From assembly GCF_004328705.1 (NCBI RefSeq), contig NZ_CP035319.1:4216001-4280000 (forward strand): a stretch of 64,000 nucleotides of DNA, read 5' to 3'. The stretch is from Rhodococcus sp. ABRD24 (GTDB lineage Bacteria; Actinomycetota; Actinomycetes; Mycobacteriales; Mycobacteriaceae). Positions within the stretch are counted from its first letter, which is position 1. Each line of letters starts with the position of its first letter. The notes under the pieces are model-generated. The model made no database searches. It was not told the origin of the DNA and saw only the letters and a program-made list of their open reading frames with translations. This document shows, piece after piece, positions 51,780-60,381 of the stretch. The position numbers were made by a program, and so were the translations under genes.

Positions 51780-52907
51780 ATGAAGACCAAGGGTGCGTTG
51801 CTGTGGGGCATCAACGAGAAGTGGTCGATCGAGGAGATCGAGCTCGGTGATCCGGTTGCCGGCGAGGTGCAGATCCGCATGGAAGCCGCCGGCATGTGCC
51901 ACTCCGACCACCACATCGTCACCGGTGCGACGCCGATGGCGTCGTACCCTGCGATGGGTGGCCACGAGGGCGCGGGTGTGATCACCAAGGTCGGCGAGGG
52001 TGTCAAGGACCTCGAGGTGGGCGACCACGTCGTCCTCTCGTTCATCCCGGCGTGCGGTCGCTGCCCGTCGTGTTCGTCGGGCCATTCGAACGTCTGTGAT
52101 CTGGGCATGGGGCTGCTCAGTGGTCAGGCGATCGCCGACGGTACCTACCGTATCCAGGCGCGCGGGGAGAACGTGATTCCGATGAGCCTGCTCGGCACCT
52201 TCTCGCCGTACATGACTGTGCACGAGTCCCAAGCGGTGAAGATCGAGAAGGACATTCCGTTCGAGCTTGCGGCGCTGGTGGGCTGCGGTGTCCCGACCGG
52301 ATGGGGTTCGGCCACGAACGTCGCCGACGTCAAGGCCGGTGACTCGGTTGCCATCATCGGCATCGGCGGTGTCGGCATGAGCGCACTGCAGGGTGCCGTC
52401 GCATCGGGCGCACGCCACGTGTTCGCGATCGACCCGGTTCCGTTCAAGCGCGAGCAGGCACTCGAGTTCGGTGCCACACACGCCTTCGCCTCGATGGAGG
52501 AGGCGATCGCGCCGATCATGGAGATCACCTGGGGCCGGATGTGCCAGAAGACGATCATCACGGTCGGCGAGATGAAGGGCGAGTACGTCGACCCGGCCCT
52601 CACGCTGACTGCCAAGAACGGTCGCTGCGTCATCACCGCGATGGGCCACATGGCGGACATGGACGTCAAGCTCAACGCGTTCACCTTCGCGATGCTGCAG
52701 AAGAGCCTGCAGGGCAACATCTACGGTGGCTGCAACACCCGTGTGGACATCCCGCACCTGCTGAACCTGTACCGGGCCGGCCTGCTCAATCTCGAGGACA
52801 TGATCACCAACACCTACTCACTCGAGCAGGTCAACGACGGCTACCGGGACATGCTCGACGGCAAGAACATCCGTGGTGTCGTCCGCTACACCGAAGCGGA
52901 CTGGTGA
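51780..52907 (+). CDS. NDMA-dependent (nicotinoprotein) alcohol dehydrogenase
   Basis: 375-aa zinc-dependent MDR alcohol dehydrogenase of the NDMA-dependent group, with tightly bound NAD; mycofactocin is the likely natural electron partner. Catalytic zinc ligands are Cys40 (GMCHSDHH) and His62 (GGHEGAG). The structural zinc site is CGRCPSCSSGHSNVC, and the NAD loop is IGIGGVGMSAL. ATG 51780 has GGGGAGGG 7 nt upstream; the frame open to 51720 lacks one. The divergent asnB promoter region holds KstR- and CRP-like boxes, so a role in steroid or alcohol catabolism is possible but inferred. Confidence 0.92.
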   Translation: MKTKGALLWGINEKWSIEEIELGDPVAGEVQIRMEAAGMCHSDHHIVTGATPMASYPAMGGHEGAGVITKVGEGVKDLEVGDHVVLSFIPACGRCPSCSSGHSNVCDLGMGLLSGQAIADGTYRIQARGENVIPMSLLGTFSPYMTVHESQAVKIEKDIPFELAALVGCGVPTGWGSATNVADVKAGDSVAIIGIGGVGMSALQGAVASGARHVFAIDPVPFKREQALEFGATHAFASMEEAIAPIMEITWGRMCQKTIITVGEMKGEYVDPALTLTAKNGRCVITAMGHMADMDVKLNAFTFAMLQKSLQGNIYGGCNTRVDIPHLLNLYRAGLLNLEDMITNTYSLEQVNDGYRDMLDGKNIRGVVRYTEADW

Positions 52908-52958
52908 ACTGCCGATCGGGCGGGCCCCTCAATCTGACAAGCCTGAGACCGTGAGCAG

Positions 52959-54065
52959 ATGAATACAGCAGATGTGCTGTCGGCAGGTCCACGCGGTCTT
53001 CGAATGCTCCTCGCCTATGCGAGGGACGCCGAACGAACTCTGCAAACCGAGTTCTGCAGTGCTTCGTTCGATCACGCGGTGTCTCTGGCGTCGTATCACC
53101 TCGAGTCCGGTCGAGAAGGTGCACCCGTGCTGTACGGGCCCGGCGCAGAAGAGGCTCAGCGGACCGTCCTCACTGCTGTCGATGTGGCGCAACGCCTATC
53201 CCAGGTGCCGCTTCCCGAGGTGACGGCGGTCTCGCTCCGCTCGGCCCTCGCCGACGCGGTGGACGCTGCGCGGTACTGGCAGGATCCGGACGGCGAAGAC
53301 ATCCTCGTCGGCGCCGATCCTGTGCGACGTGAGCTTCGCCGCGTCGCCGACCACATCGCACGATCCCCGCATGCACGGTGGTGGATGACAACCTCCGCTG
53401 CGACCGATCAGTGGTCTGTGGGCTTCAGTGAGGACGGTGCGGATTCCGCTGACTCGACTGCCGCAGAACTGTTGCGTGACTACCGTGATCGGACTGTCGA
53501 GGAGGAAGTGCGAGCGGAACGCGATCGTCCGGCGGATCCGTCGGCGAGCTGGTCCGGCTGGTGGTGGTCGACGCCACCTACAAGGTGTTCGACCCGGCTG
53601 TTGTTCGACGGAACCCCGGCCGGCTTGTGGTTCGTCGAGGACAGCATGGGATGGGAGCGCGCCATCACGCGGCGAGTGAGCATTCCTTCAAGCGCTCGCG
53701 TCTACGAGGTCGACGGTGCGCACGCGTGGGCAGAACTCTGCAGGCAGTTCCCCATGGAAGTCACCGCGCAGAAACGGCACGATTGGTACCGCACCACCGG
53801 ACGATCAGGACGATGGGTCATCCCCGACTGGTCGCGGCTCTCCGAGAGGTACGAGGGCGTCCATCTCTCCGTGGCGGGATACCTGGCTGCTGCGGGCACT
53901 GCGATCGAGGTCGATGCCGAGACAGCGAGCGTCATCGCGGGCTGGGCGCCCGACGAAACCTACTGGCTCACCGACACCGTCCACCTTGACAGCAACGATT
54001 CCCGAACCTGGGTCTGCGACAAGAGTGGGAGGCATCTTTCCTGGGTCGAGGAAGCACACCGCTGA
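52959..54065 (+). CDS. Unrecognised 368-aa protein
   Basis: I do not recognise this protein. It is soluble, with no signal peptide or membrane helix. The N-terminal half (1-180) looks helical. The middle has the tryptophan-rich SWSGWWWSTPPTR. The C-terminal half contains LWFVEDSMGWERAITRR, HAWAELCRQFPMEV, GRWVIPDWSRLSERYEGVHL and GWAPDETYWLTDTVH. The repeated Trp/Tyr and charged pattern suggests a compact enzyme or binding domain. ATG 52959 has only a weak GAGCAG upstream. It is 51 nt after the alcohol dehydrogenase and ends just before a strong bidirectional terminator. Confidence 0.7.
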   Translation: MNTADVLSAGPRGLRMLLAYARDAERTLQTEFCSASFDHAVSLASYHLESGREGAPVLYGPGAEEAQRTVLTAVDVAQRLSQVPLPEVTAVSLRSALADAVDAARYWQDPDGEDILVGADPVRRELRRVADHIARSPHARWWMTTSAATDQWSVGFSEDGADSADSTAAELLRDYRDRTVEEEVRAERDRPADPSASWSGWWWSTPPTRCSTRLLFDGTPAGLWFVEDSMGWERAITRRVSIPSSARVYEVDGAHAWAELCRQFPMEVTAQKRHDWYRTTGRSGRWVIPDWSRLSERYEGVHLSVAGYLAAAGTAIEVDAETASVIAGWAPDETYWLTDTVHLDSNDSRTWVCDKSGRHLSWVEEAHR

Positions 54066-54122
54066 GAATCGACAGCCACCCTGAGAGTGAAGCGCTGCCT
54101 GTGGGGTGCTTGCCGGCGAGCT

Positions 54123-54163
54123 GCACACCCGGCGCGTGGGGATGTCCGTCGCGCCGGGTGTGC
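54123..54163. terminator. Bidirectional hairpin terminator
   Basis: Perfect 14-bp arms GCACACCCGGCGCG / CGCGCCGGGTGTGC with a 13-nt loop, between the convergent 368-aa gene and DUF305 gene. There is no long T-run, as is common in GC-rich actinobacteria. Confidence 0.75.
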
Positions 54164-54177
54164 GATTGTCCGGTCCG

Positions 54178-54870
54178 TTACTGGTTCAGCAACGCCTGCA
54201 TCTGAGTGATCTCCGCCTGCTGGCTGGAAACGATCTGCTGCGCGAGTTGACGGACCTGCTCATTCGAGCCCGTCTGCAGGATCTGCTCGGAGCTGGCGAC
54301 AGCACCTTGATGGTGCGCGATCATCATCTCGAGCCACATCCGGTCGAACTCGGTGCCGTTCGCGTCGGCCATCGCCTGCATCTGCTGGCCCGTCATCATC
54401 CCGTGCTCTCCGCCGCTCATACCCGGCATGCTCGTCATCCCAGGCATGCTGGTGGTTGCGCCGGGCTGCATACCGCCATGCTCCATGCCGCCGGGAGCCT
54501 CGGCGTTCGGCTCGGGAGCGCCCCAAGCCTCCAGCCAGCCCTCCATCTGATCGATCTCCGGCGCCTGCGCGCCTTCGATCTTTGCGGCCAAGGCCACGAC
54601 CTCAGGGTTGCCGCTACGGCTCGGAACCAGCTCGGCCATCTCGACCGCCTGCGCGTGATGCGGGATCATCATCTGCACATATTCGACGTCGGCAGCGTTG
54701 TGGGTACCGCCCTGCTCGGTGGTCCCCGAGATGGCTGTCGACGTGGTGGTCGGCACGTTGGTGGCCGAATTGGCCGAGTTGCTCGAGCCGTTGTCGTTTG
54801 AGCATCCGGCAACGAGAGCGATGGCGGCAGCCGCAGCACCGACAGTGGCGAGCATTCGATTGGTGTTCAT
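54178..54870 (-). CDS. DUF305 lipoprotein, Met/His-rich
   Basis: 230-aa exported lipoprotein. Signal peptide MLATVGAAAAAIALVAGC with a lipobox cysteine near 23. Two ferritin-like DUF305 motifs MMIPHHAQAVEMAELV and MMIAHHQGAVASSE flank a Met/His-rich linker (MEHGGMQPG, MPGMTSMPGMSGGEHGMM). DUF305 proteins are often found near copper-resistance genes, and such linkers suit soft-metal binding; no copper exporter is in the window. ATG 54870 has GAAGGAAG upstream. It lies 105 nt downstream of the DUF6153 gene and probably shares its promoter. Confidence 0.9.
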   Translation of the reverse strand: MNTNRMLATVGAAAAAIALVAGCSNDNGSSNSANSATNVPTTTSTAISGTTEQGGTHNAADVEYVQMMIPHHAQAVEMAELVPSRSGNPEVVALAAKIEGAQAPEIDQMEGWLEAWGAPEPNAEAPGGMEHGGMQPGATTSMPGMTSMPGMSGGEHGMMTGQQMQAMADANGTEFDRMWLEMMIAHHQGAVASSEQILQTGSNEQVRQLAQQIVSSQQAEITQMQALLNQ

Positions 54871-54975
54871 GAGGGACTTCCTTCGTGTGGTGGTCCAGCT
54901 CCCGGTGGGAACGGAACCGCGGGTGGGGACCGGACTGCGGCCGGAACGGCCCGTGGCCGCGCCGCAGTGGCCCTG

Positions 54976-55401
54976 TCACACCCGAAGGACGCACAGAAGC
55001 GAGAGAAAGACCGAGGTGGGAACGGCGAATGGGGGGCCGCGACCGGCCCGACCGGCGCGTCCCGCAGTTCGGTGGCGGCGGACGCGCTGCTCGCGCCCAG
55101 TCCAGAGGAGCAGCCACACCACGAGGGCCAGCGTCGCGGTCAGCAACACTGCCAGGCACATATGGAAGCTGTTGTGTTCGGGTGGATGTACCGGTGCGGG
55201 CTCGGGATCTGCCCCCGAACTCGATATCTGATCGGGGCCGTGGTGCTGGCGCAGCGAGGCCGTGTCGGCGGCATCCACGCCCATGCCCGCACCGACGCCC
55301 GTGAGGGTTTCGGTGGTCACGTGGTGCATCGCGAGCACGCCGAAGACCAGGGCGCACAGCGCCGCCAGTCGCGTGAGCGACACACGCAGATCCGCGGGCA
55401 T
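54976..55401 (-). CDS. DUF6153 membrane protein, Met/His-bearing
   Basis: 141-aa DUF6153 protein. The N-terminal helix (about 8-25, TRLAALCALVFGVLAMHH) is followed by an exported loop with His/Met (GAGMGVDAADTASLRQHHG, PPEHNSFHMCLAVL) and a second helix (about 82-100, CLAVLLTATLALVVWLLL). A basic [17 protein letters not shown] tail leads to a terminal hydrophobic stretch. DUF6153 is often found with DUF305 genes in actinobacteria. ATG 55401 has TACAGT 7 nt upstream (leaderless). Function is unknown; metal handling together with the DUF305 protein is inferred. Confidence 0.82.
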   Translation of the reverse strand: MPADLRVSLTRLAALCALVFGVLAMHHVTTETLTGVGAGMGVDAADTASLRQHHGPDQISSSGADPEPAPVHPPEHNSFHMCLAVLLTATLALVVWLLLWTGREQRVRRHRTAGRAGRAGRGPPFAVPTSVFLSLLCVLRV

Positions 55402-55408
55402 GGCTACA

Positions 55409-55414
55409 ACTGTA
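55409..55414 (-). promoter_or_regulatory. Predicted -10 box TACAGT for DUF6153-DUF305
   Basis: TACAGT ends 7 nt before ATG 55401, giving a leaderless promoter for the two-gene unit. Confidence 0.5.
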
Positions 55415-55457
55415 CCGACCGGAACCGCCGGTTCAGCAGCACTGGCAGCGTCGTCGT

Positions 55458-56174
55458 TCAGGGCTTGATCTGGGGATCCTGCTTCGTACCGTCGAGCGAT
55501 TCGAGTGGGGTCGGCCAGCGCTGCGGAGCCGGCCCGAACGCCGCCCGGGCGTTGTCGATCACCCCGCGCCCGATCGCACGGTTGCCTGCGCCGCCGATCA
55601 CCGCGCCGACGCCGGCGGGGAGCAGTTTGCCGAGAACGAGTGCGCTGCGTTTGGCCGCGTACTTGGTGACGAACTTGCGCACGAGCGAACTGTTCATCGC
55701 CCGCATCGTGCTCGCCGGAATGCGCCCCGTGACGAGCTTGGCCCAGTTACTGGCCGTCAGGCCCGTGGCCCGTTCGACGATCTCCATCCCGGCCTCGCCC
55801 AGTGCGACCGTCAGCACCAGTGCACGCCGTTGCTGATGGTCGTGCGGCGAAATGCCGTGCACCGACGCGACCGCGAGCGTCAGCAATGCCGATGCTTCCA
55901 GGAAGAAGGCGGTCTCGGCGCCCACAGCCGCGATCGATGCCATTGTTCCGACCGCCGGTACCGCCGCCGTCGCGCCCACAGCGCTGCCGCTGCCGGTGAC
56001 AGCGGTGAGGAACATCCGTTCCATTCGAGCGACGATCTGCGCCGGACTGTCGTCCGGATGCGCGAGGCGCACCCGCTCGACGTACTTGGCCACCGCCGGC
56101 GCCTGTAGACGGCTTGCATTGTCGAGCACAGCGGCGACGGTGCTCTCCACGCGCCCTTGTTTTTCGGCCATCAT
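55458..56174 (-). CDS. EcsC-like membrane-associated protein
   Basis: 238-aa protein resembling the EcsC family. A polar helical N-terminus (LDNASRLQAPAVAKYVERVR) is followed by a hydrophobic middle at about 60-100 (GSGSAVGATAAVPAVGTMAS, ETAFFLEASALLTLAVASVH). A C-terminal EcsC-type glycine-rich hairpin (LLPAGVGAVIGGAGNRAIG) completes it. EcsC accompanies an ABC exporter in Bacillus but its function is unclear. ATG 56174 and 56171 are adjacent and both near GAGGACGG. A strong -10 (TATAGT, minus strand, 56222-56227) lies upstream, giving a leader of about 40 nt. Confidence 0.7.
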   Translation of the reverse strand: MMAEKQGRVESTVAAVLDNASRLQAPAVAKYVERVRLAHPDDSPAQIVARMERMFLTAVTGSGSAVGATAAVPAVGTMASIAAVGAETAFFLEASALLTLAVASVHGISPHDHQQRRALVLTVALGEAGMEIVERATGLTASNWAKLVTGRIPASTMRAMNSSLVRKFVTKYAAKRSALVLGKLLPAGVGAVIGGAGNRAIGRGVIDNARAAFGPAPQRWPTPLESLDGTKQDPQIKP

Positions 56175-56301
56175 CCGTCCTCACCTCGATGTCCGGCGAA
56201 CCGCCGTGTACACCTCACCCGACTATAGGGAAAACGTGGCGACCGCACGGAAAGCGTGGTGGCACAGGGGGAATTTCCGAGGAGTTTCCGGAGAAAGGCT
56301 C

Positions 56302-57348
56302 TCAGTCGCGTTCCGCGCTGGCCCAGTGCGACAGGGGCACAACCTCGTCCGGCCGAGGCGGGTGCGGTGCGGTGCCGTCGCCGAACGGTCGGCCGCCGAG
56401 CGCCTCGCGTCCGTGCGGTTCGAGCCAGTGCGTCAGATCCGGCCCCTTCGGCACGATCTGTGTCGGATTGATGTCCTTGTGGACCATGTAGTAGTGCTGC
56501 TTGATGTGGGTGAAGTCGATGGTGTCGCCGAAGCCCGGCGTCTGGAACAGATCCCTCGCGTAGTTCCACAGCACCGGCATTTCGGTGAGTTTGCTGCGAT
56601 TGCACTTGAAGTGACCGTGATACACCGCGTCGAACCGGACGAGTGTCGTGAACAGACGGACATCGGCCTCGGTGATGGTGTCGCCCACCAGGAACCGCTG
56701 AGTGGACAGTCGCTCGGTCAGCCAGTCGAGCCCGGCGAACAACTGATCGTACGAGCTTTCGTAGGCTTCCTGGGATCCGGCGAACCCGCACCGGTACACA
56801 CCGTTGTTGACGTCGCGGAACACTCGTTCCGAGACCTCGTCGATCTCGCCGCGTAGTGCCTCCGGATACAGGTCGGGCGCACCGTCGCGGTGGAATTCCC
56901 TCCACTCGGTCGAGAGATCGAGCGTGATCTGTGGGAAGTCGTTGGTCACCACCTGGCCGGTCGAGATCTCCACGATCGCGGGCACCGTGATCCCACGCGG
57001 GTAGTCGGGGAAGCGGGCGAAGTACGCGTCCTGCAGGCGAGGGATCTTCAATACCGGGTCGACGGCACCGGGATCGAGATCGAACGTCCAGCTGCGCTCG
57101 TCGTGAGTGGGACCGCAGATGCCCATGGACAGAACGCCTTCCAGCCCCAGTAGCCGACGCACGATGATCGCCCGGTTGGCCCACGGGCACGCGCGGGCGA
57201 CGATCAAACGGTAGCGTCCCGGCTCGACGGGATAGCCGTCGCGGCCGTCCGCGGTGATCCGCGTCGTGATGTAGGCGGTGTCGCGGGTGAACTCGCTACC
57301 CGGTTCCACGAAGGTCGCGCCCACATCGGTCGTGTTGTCGTCGCTCAT
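56302..57348 (-). CDS. Glutathionyl-hydroquinone reductase-like (GST superfamily)
   Basis: 348-aa member of the PcpF/YqjG glutathionyl-hydroquinone reductase family. The thioredoxin-fold catalytic motif is ARACPWANRAIIVRR with active Cys near 54. The fold continues LPVLWNYARDLFQTPGFGDT in the C-terminal helical domain. Family enzymes reduce glutathionyl-hydroquinones, but mycolate actinobacteria normally use mycothiol, so the thiol partner here is probably not glutathione. ATG 57348 is accepted though its ribosome site is weak. The GNAT gene lies 30 nt upstream on the same strand, so the two form an operon. Confidence 0.87.
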   Translation of the reverse strand: MSDDNTTDVGATFVEPGSEFTRDTAYITTRITADGRDGYPVEPGRYRLIVARACPWANRAIIVRRLLGLEGVLSMGICGPTHDERSWTFDLDPGAVDPVLKIPRLQDAYFARFPDYPRGITVPAIVEISTGQVVTNDFPQITLDLSTEWREFHRDGAPDLYPEALRGEIDEVSERVFRDVNNGVYRCGFAGSQEAYESSYDQLFAGLDWLTERLSTQRFLVGDTITEADVRLFTTLVRFDAVYHGHFKCNRSKLTEMPVLWNYARDLFQTPGFGDTIDFTHIKQHYYMVHKDINPTQIVPKGPDLTHWLEPHGREALGGRPFGDGTAPHPPRPDEVVPLSHWASAERD

Positions 57349-57378
57349 GGTGCATCAGCTCCGTCTCTCGCCCTCTTC

Positions 57379-58083
57379 TCACACGGTACCGGGGGCCACC
57401 GCGATCGACACGAACGTTCCGAGTTCTTCGTAGTCGAGTCGTGTGGCGAGCCGGCGCGACGCAACGTTGTCGCGGTGGGCCCGCCACTGTGGGATCAGTC
57501 CGGCGTCGAGTGCGTCGTTGGTGGCCAGCCGGGCCGCAGTCGATCCGTACCCGTGGCGGCGCGCCGAGGGCGCCGTGAGGGCGCCCATATCGGCGACGAT
57601 GCCCTGCCACTCCGTGTAGCCCGCCGAGGCCAATGGGTGGTGCGCCTCGTCGAGGACGGTGAACCAGTTGCGCTTTTCTGCCAGACCGGCCTCCGCGACG
57701 TCGTCGGGCGGGCACAACCCTTGGAGTTCGATGACGTGCGCCGACTCGTGCGAGACCAGCGGTTCCTCCACTGCGACGTCCTTTCCGAAGTCCGCCGCCC
57801 AGCCGAGCTCCACGGGCCCGGGACTGCGTCCGGCATGGCCTTTGGCGACTGTGAGTAGCGTGCGGCCGTCAGCGAGTTCGTCGTCGGTGTGGTCGGCAGC
57901 ACGTTCCACCGCCCAGCCGGGGGCGACGAGAGCCGCCGCCCCCGCGATCCGGACGAAGAGGATTCTGTTCGCGGTGTCGTCGACGCGGACACTCCGCACG
58001 CCGGACTCACTCAGCGCCCGATCCGGGAGCCCGAACTCCCGCGACCAAGCGAGGCGGATGATGTCGATCTGATGTGCGTCCAC
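57379..58083 (-). CDS. GNAT family N-acetyltransferase
   Basis: 234-aa GNAT protein. A ~135-residue N-terminal region (REFGLPDRALSESGVRSVRVD) precedes the GNAT core at about 140-230, with the acetyl-CoA pyrophosphate loop RRHGYGSTAARLAT. GTG 58083 is supported by TACCGT 7 nt upstream. The frame remains open to 59217, but that part is antisense to the enoyl-CoA hydratase gene and is rejected. The substrate is unknown. It is upstream of, and probably co-transcribed with, the hydroquinone-reductase-like gene. Confidence 0.82.
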   Translation of the reverse strand: MDAHQIDIIRLAWSREFGLPDRALSESGVRSVRVDDTANRILFVRIAGAAALVAPGWAVERAADHTDDELADGRTLLTVAKGHAGRSPGPVELGWAADFGKDVAVEEPLVSHESAHVIELQGLCPPDDVAEAGLAEKRNWFTVLDEAHHPLASAGYTEWQGIVADMGALTAPSARRHGYGSTAARLATNDALDAGLIPQWRAHRDNVASRRLATRLDYEELGTFVSIAVAPGTV

Positions 58084-58090
58084 TCGGACA

Positions 58091-58096
58091 ACGGTA
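58091..58096 (-). promoter_or_regulatory. Predicted -10 box TACCGT for the GNAT gene
   Basis: TACCGT ends 7 nt before GTG 58083; no ribosome site, so leaderless. Confidence 0.45.
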
Positions 58097-58311
58097 GTGC
58101 GGTCGCAAACGAACCTGTCTGTCGCGGCGCACCCGTTGTGCGTACACCACCGAGGCGGACCGGGGGTCATGGGCACGGACTTCACGGCGGCCGGGAGTGT
58201 GACGGCTGTCATATAGTCGAGCTGGCCGGTCCGACCTGTTGGGCCCCGGCTCACCTGTACGGACCTGAGCGTGGCTGGAGGGTTCGTGGTCCACGACGAA
58301 GGGAAACGTAG

Positions 58312-59073
58312 ATGTCGGATGAGGTCCTGTTCGAGCGTCGCGGCCGCGTGCTGGTGATCACGATCAACCGGCCGCACGCGCGCAACGCGGTCAACGCGGC
58401 CGTGAGCCACGGCTTGGCCGCTGCCGTCGACGAGCTGGACGAAGATCCCGAGCTGTCGCTGGCGGTCCTCACGGGTGCGGGTGGGAACTTCTGCGCTGGT
58501 ATGGATCTCAAGGCCTTCGTCGCCGGTGAGAATGTGGTGGTGCCGGGCAAGGGGCTCGGGTTCACGGAGGCACCTCCGCGCAAGCCGATCATCTCCGCGG
58601 TGGAGGGGTACGCACTCGCCGGCGGAACGGAACTGGTGCTCGCCACCGATCTGGTGGTGGCCTCGCGCGAGGCCAAGTTCGGTATCCCGGAGGTCAAGCG
58701 GGGACTGGCCGCCGGTGCCGGTGGGTTGTTGCGTCTGCCCAGACGCATTCCGTACCAGAAGGCGATGGAGCTTGCGCTCACCGGCGATCCCTTCACCGCG
58801 GAGGAGGCGCTGGCATACGGCCTCGTCAACACGCTCACCGAACCGGGTGGCGCGCTGACGGGAGCGCTGGCACTGGCCGAGCGGATCACGGTCAACGGGC
58901 CACTCGCCGTGGCGAAGACGAAGGAAGTGATCGTCCGATCCGGTGACTGGTCGGACGACGAGGCGTTCGCGCGGCAGCTCGAGGTGATCGGCCCTGTGTT
59001 CGGGTCCGAGGACGCCATCGAGGGCGCGACCGCGTTCGCGGAGAAGCGTGCGCCGGTGTGGAAGGGTCGGTGA
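58312..59073 (+). CDS. Enoyl-CoA hydratase/isomerase family protein (crotonase)
   Basis: 253-aa crotonase-fold enzyme hydrating or isomerising enoyl-CoA. The oxyanion-hole segment GNFCAGMDLKAF and second loop EGYALAGGTELVLATDL are seen. FGIPEVKRGLAAGAGGLLRL supplies one catalytic Glu; the other hydratase Glu is replaced in the AGGTE loop. Only one of two acids thus appears, so the reaction could be isomerase or another crotonase chemistry. ATG 58312 is preceded by GAAGGGAAACGTAG. An adenine deaminase starts 4 nt after the stop, so they form an operon. Confidence 0.88.
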   Translation: MSDEVLFERRGRVLVITINRPHARNAVNAAVSHGLAAAVDELDEDPELSLAVLTGAGGNFCAGMDLKAFVAGENVVVPGKGLGFTEAPPRKPIISAVEGYALAGGTELVLATDLVVASREAKFGIPEVKRGLAAGAGGLLRLPRRIPYQKAMELALTGDPFTAEEALAYGLVNTLTEPGGALTGALALAERITVNGPLAVAKTKEVIVRSGDWSDDEAFARQLEVIGPVFGSEDAIEGATAFAEKRAPVWKGR

Positions 59074-59077
59074 CGAC

Positions 59078-60043
59078 ATGGCTGTCGCGTTCGCCGAACT
59101 GCACATGCACCTCGAGGGTGCGCTCGGACCGGAGTTGATCTTCGCGCTCGCGGAGCGAAACCGAGTGTCTTTGCCGTACAGCGATCTCGCCGATCTCGAG
59201 GGCCGGTACCGGTTCACCGATCTGCAGTCGTTCCTCGATCTGTACTACGCGAACATGGCCGTGCTGCAGACCGCGCAGGACTTCGCGGACCTCGCCAGGG
59301 ACTACTTCCGGCGCGCGGCGGCGGCCGGAGTGCAGCACGCGGAGATCTTCTTCGATCCGCAGGCGCATACGGCGCGGGGCGTGCCGCTGAGGGAGGTGCT
59401 CGACGGCATCGTCGACGCGGTCGCCGCGAGCGAGCGGGAGTTCGGTCTCAGCAGTGGGCTGATCGCATCGTTCCTGCGGGATCAGCCGGTTCGTGACGCG
59501 GACGACGTGCTCGGGGAGATCCTGCGGCTACAGGCGCCGATCATCGGGGTGGGCCTGGATTCGGCGGAGGTCGGCTATCCGCCGACGCTGTTCGAGGACG
59601 TGTTCGCACGGGCCCGGGCCGAGGGGCTGCACGCGGTGGCGCACGCGGGGGAGGAGGGGCCGCCCGAGTACATCTGGCAGGCCCTGGACCTGCTCGGCGC
59701 CGAACGCATCGACCACGGCGTCCGCTGCCTCGAGGATCCCGCCCTGGTGCAGCGTCTCGTCGACGAGCGGATTCCTCTGACGGTGTGCCCACTGTCGAAC
59801 GTGCGCCTACAGGTGGTGAATTCGCTGGCGGACCATCCACTTCGCACGATGATGCAGGCGGGTCTGCTGGTCACGGTGAACTCCGATGATCCCGCATACT
59901 TCGGCGGCGACCTCGGTGAGAATCTTGCTCAGCTACGCACCCAGCTCGCTCTCACGGACGACGAGGTCGAGCAGCTGGCCAGGAACTCGATCGAGGCCTC
60001 CTTCGCCTCGCCCCGCCGCAAGGCCGAACTGCTCGGCGCATAG
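59078..60043 (+). CDS. Adenine deaminase (adenosine/AMP deaminase family)
   Basis: 321-aa zinc amidohydrolase. ELHMHLEGAL (His9 and His11 metal ligands), SFLDLYYANM, HAEIFFDPQAHT, AVAHAGEEG (catalytic region) and NSDDPAYFGG. The HAEIFFDPQ and SDDPAYF signatures match the Aah1/PA0148-type adenine deaminases, not classical adenosine deaminase, which has SLNTDDP. Purine salvage from adenine to hypoxanthine is therefore the better call; adenosine remains an alternative. ATG 59078 lies 4 nt after the crotonase stop. Confidence 0.85.
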   Translation: MAVAFAELHMHLEGALGPELIFALAERNRVSLPYSDLADLEGRYRFTDLQSFLDLYYANMAVLQTAQDFADLARDYFRRAAAAGVQHAEIFFDPQAHTARGVPLREVLDGIVDAVAASEREFGLSSGLIASFLRDQPVRDADDVLGEILRLQAPIIGVGLDSAEVGYPPTLFEDVFARARAEGLHAVAHAGEEGPPEYIWQALDLLGAERIDHGVRCLEDPALVQRLVDERIPLTVCPLSNVRLQVVNSLADHPLRTMMQAGLLVTVNSDDPAYFGGDLGENLAQLRTQLALTDDEVEQLARNSIEASFASPRRKAELLGA

Positions 60044-60171
60044 GTCGTTTCGAGACCCGGCAAGCTCGACAAGGACCCGCCAGTCGGGGTGTGGACGAGT
60101 GGCCGGACCGCTGCGGATACCCTTGTTCCAAGTAATGACGGAACACGGATGATGCGGGATCAGAGTCGAGC

Positions 60172-60381
60172 ATGTACGACCAGCTCGCGCGTATCGCTGA
60201 GGCGATGGCGAACGGAAAGCGGTTGGCGTTGCTGGAACTGAAGGCCCGGACGGAGCGGTCGGCGGAGATCTCTGCCCGAGGGGCGTCGCCCGAGATGACC
60301 AGTCCATTCGGGCACCGATCCGGTGCTCTCTCGATTCCCCTCGGAGAGCTACCGCCGCGCCACTGCGTGGCCGCGCGATGA
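60172..60381 (+). pseudogene. ArsR-type regulator remnant
   Basis: 69-aa frame. Its first ~35 residues, MYDQLARIAEAMANGKRLAL and on to ERSAEISA, strongly resemble the start of ArsR-family repressors (LARIAKALGSPKRLELLDLL...ERSVEELA). The recognition helix and wing are missing: sequence turns to unrelated SPFGHRSGALSIPLG. Stop overlaps the MFS start (ATGA). I read this as a truncated or frame-degraded ArsR regulator that once controlled the transporter; a functional mini-protein is less likely. Confidence 0.5.

Noticed and set aside
57379..59217. 612-aa minus-strand frame across the GNAT and crotonase loci
   Set aside because: Only its last 234 codons match GNAT. The rest is antisense to the enoyl-CoA hydratase gene, so the start was moved to GTG 58083.
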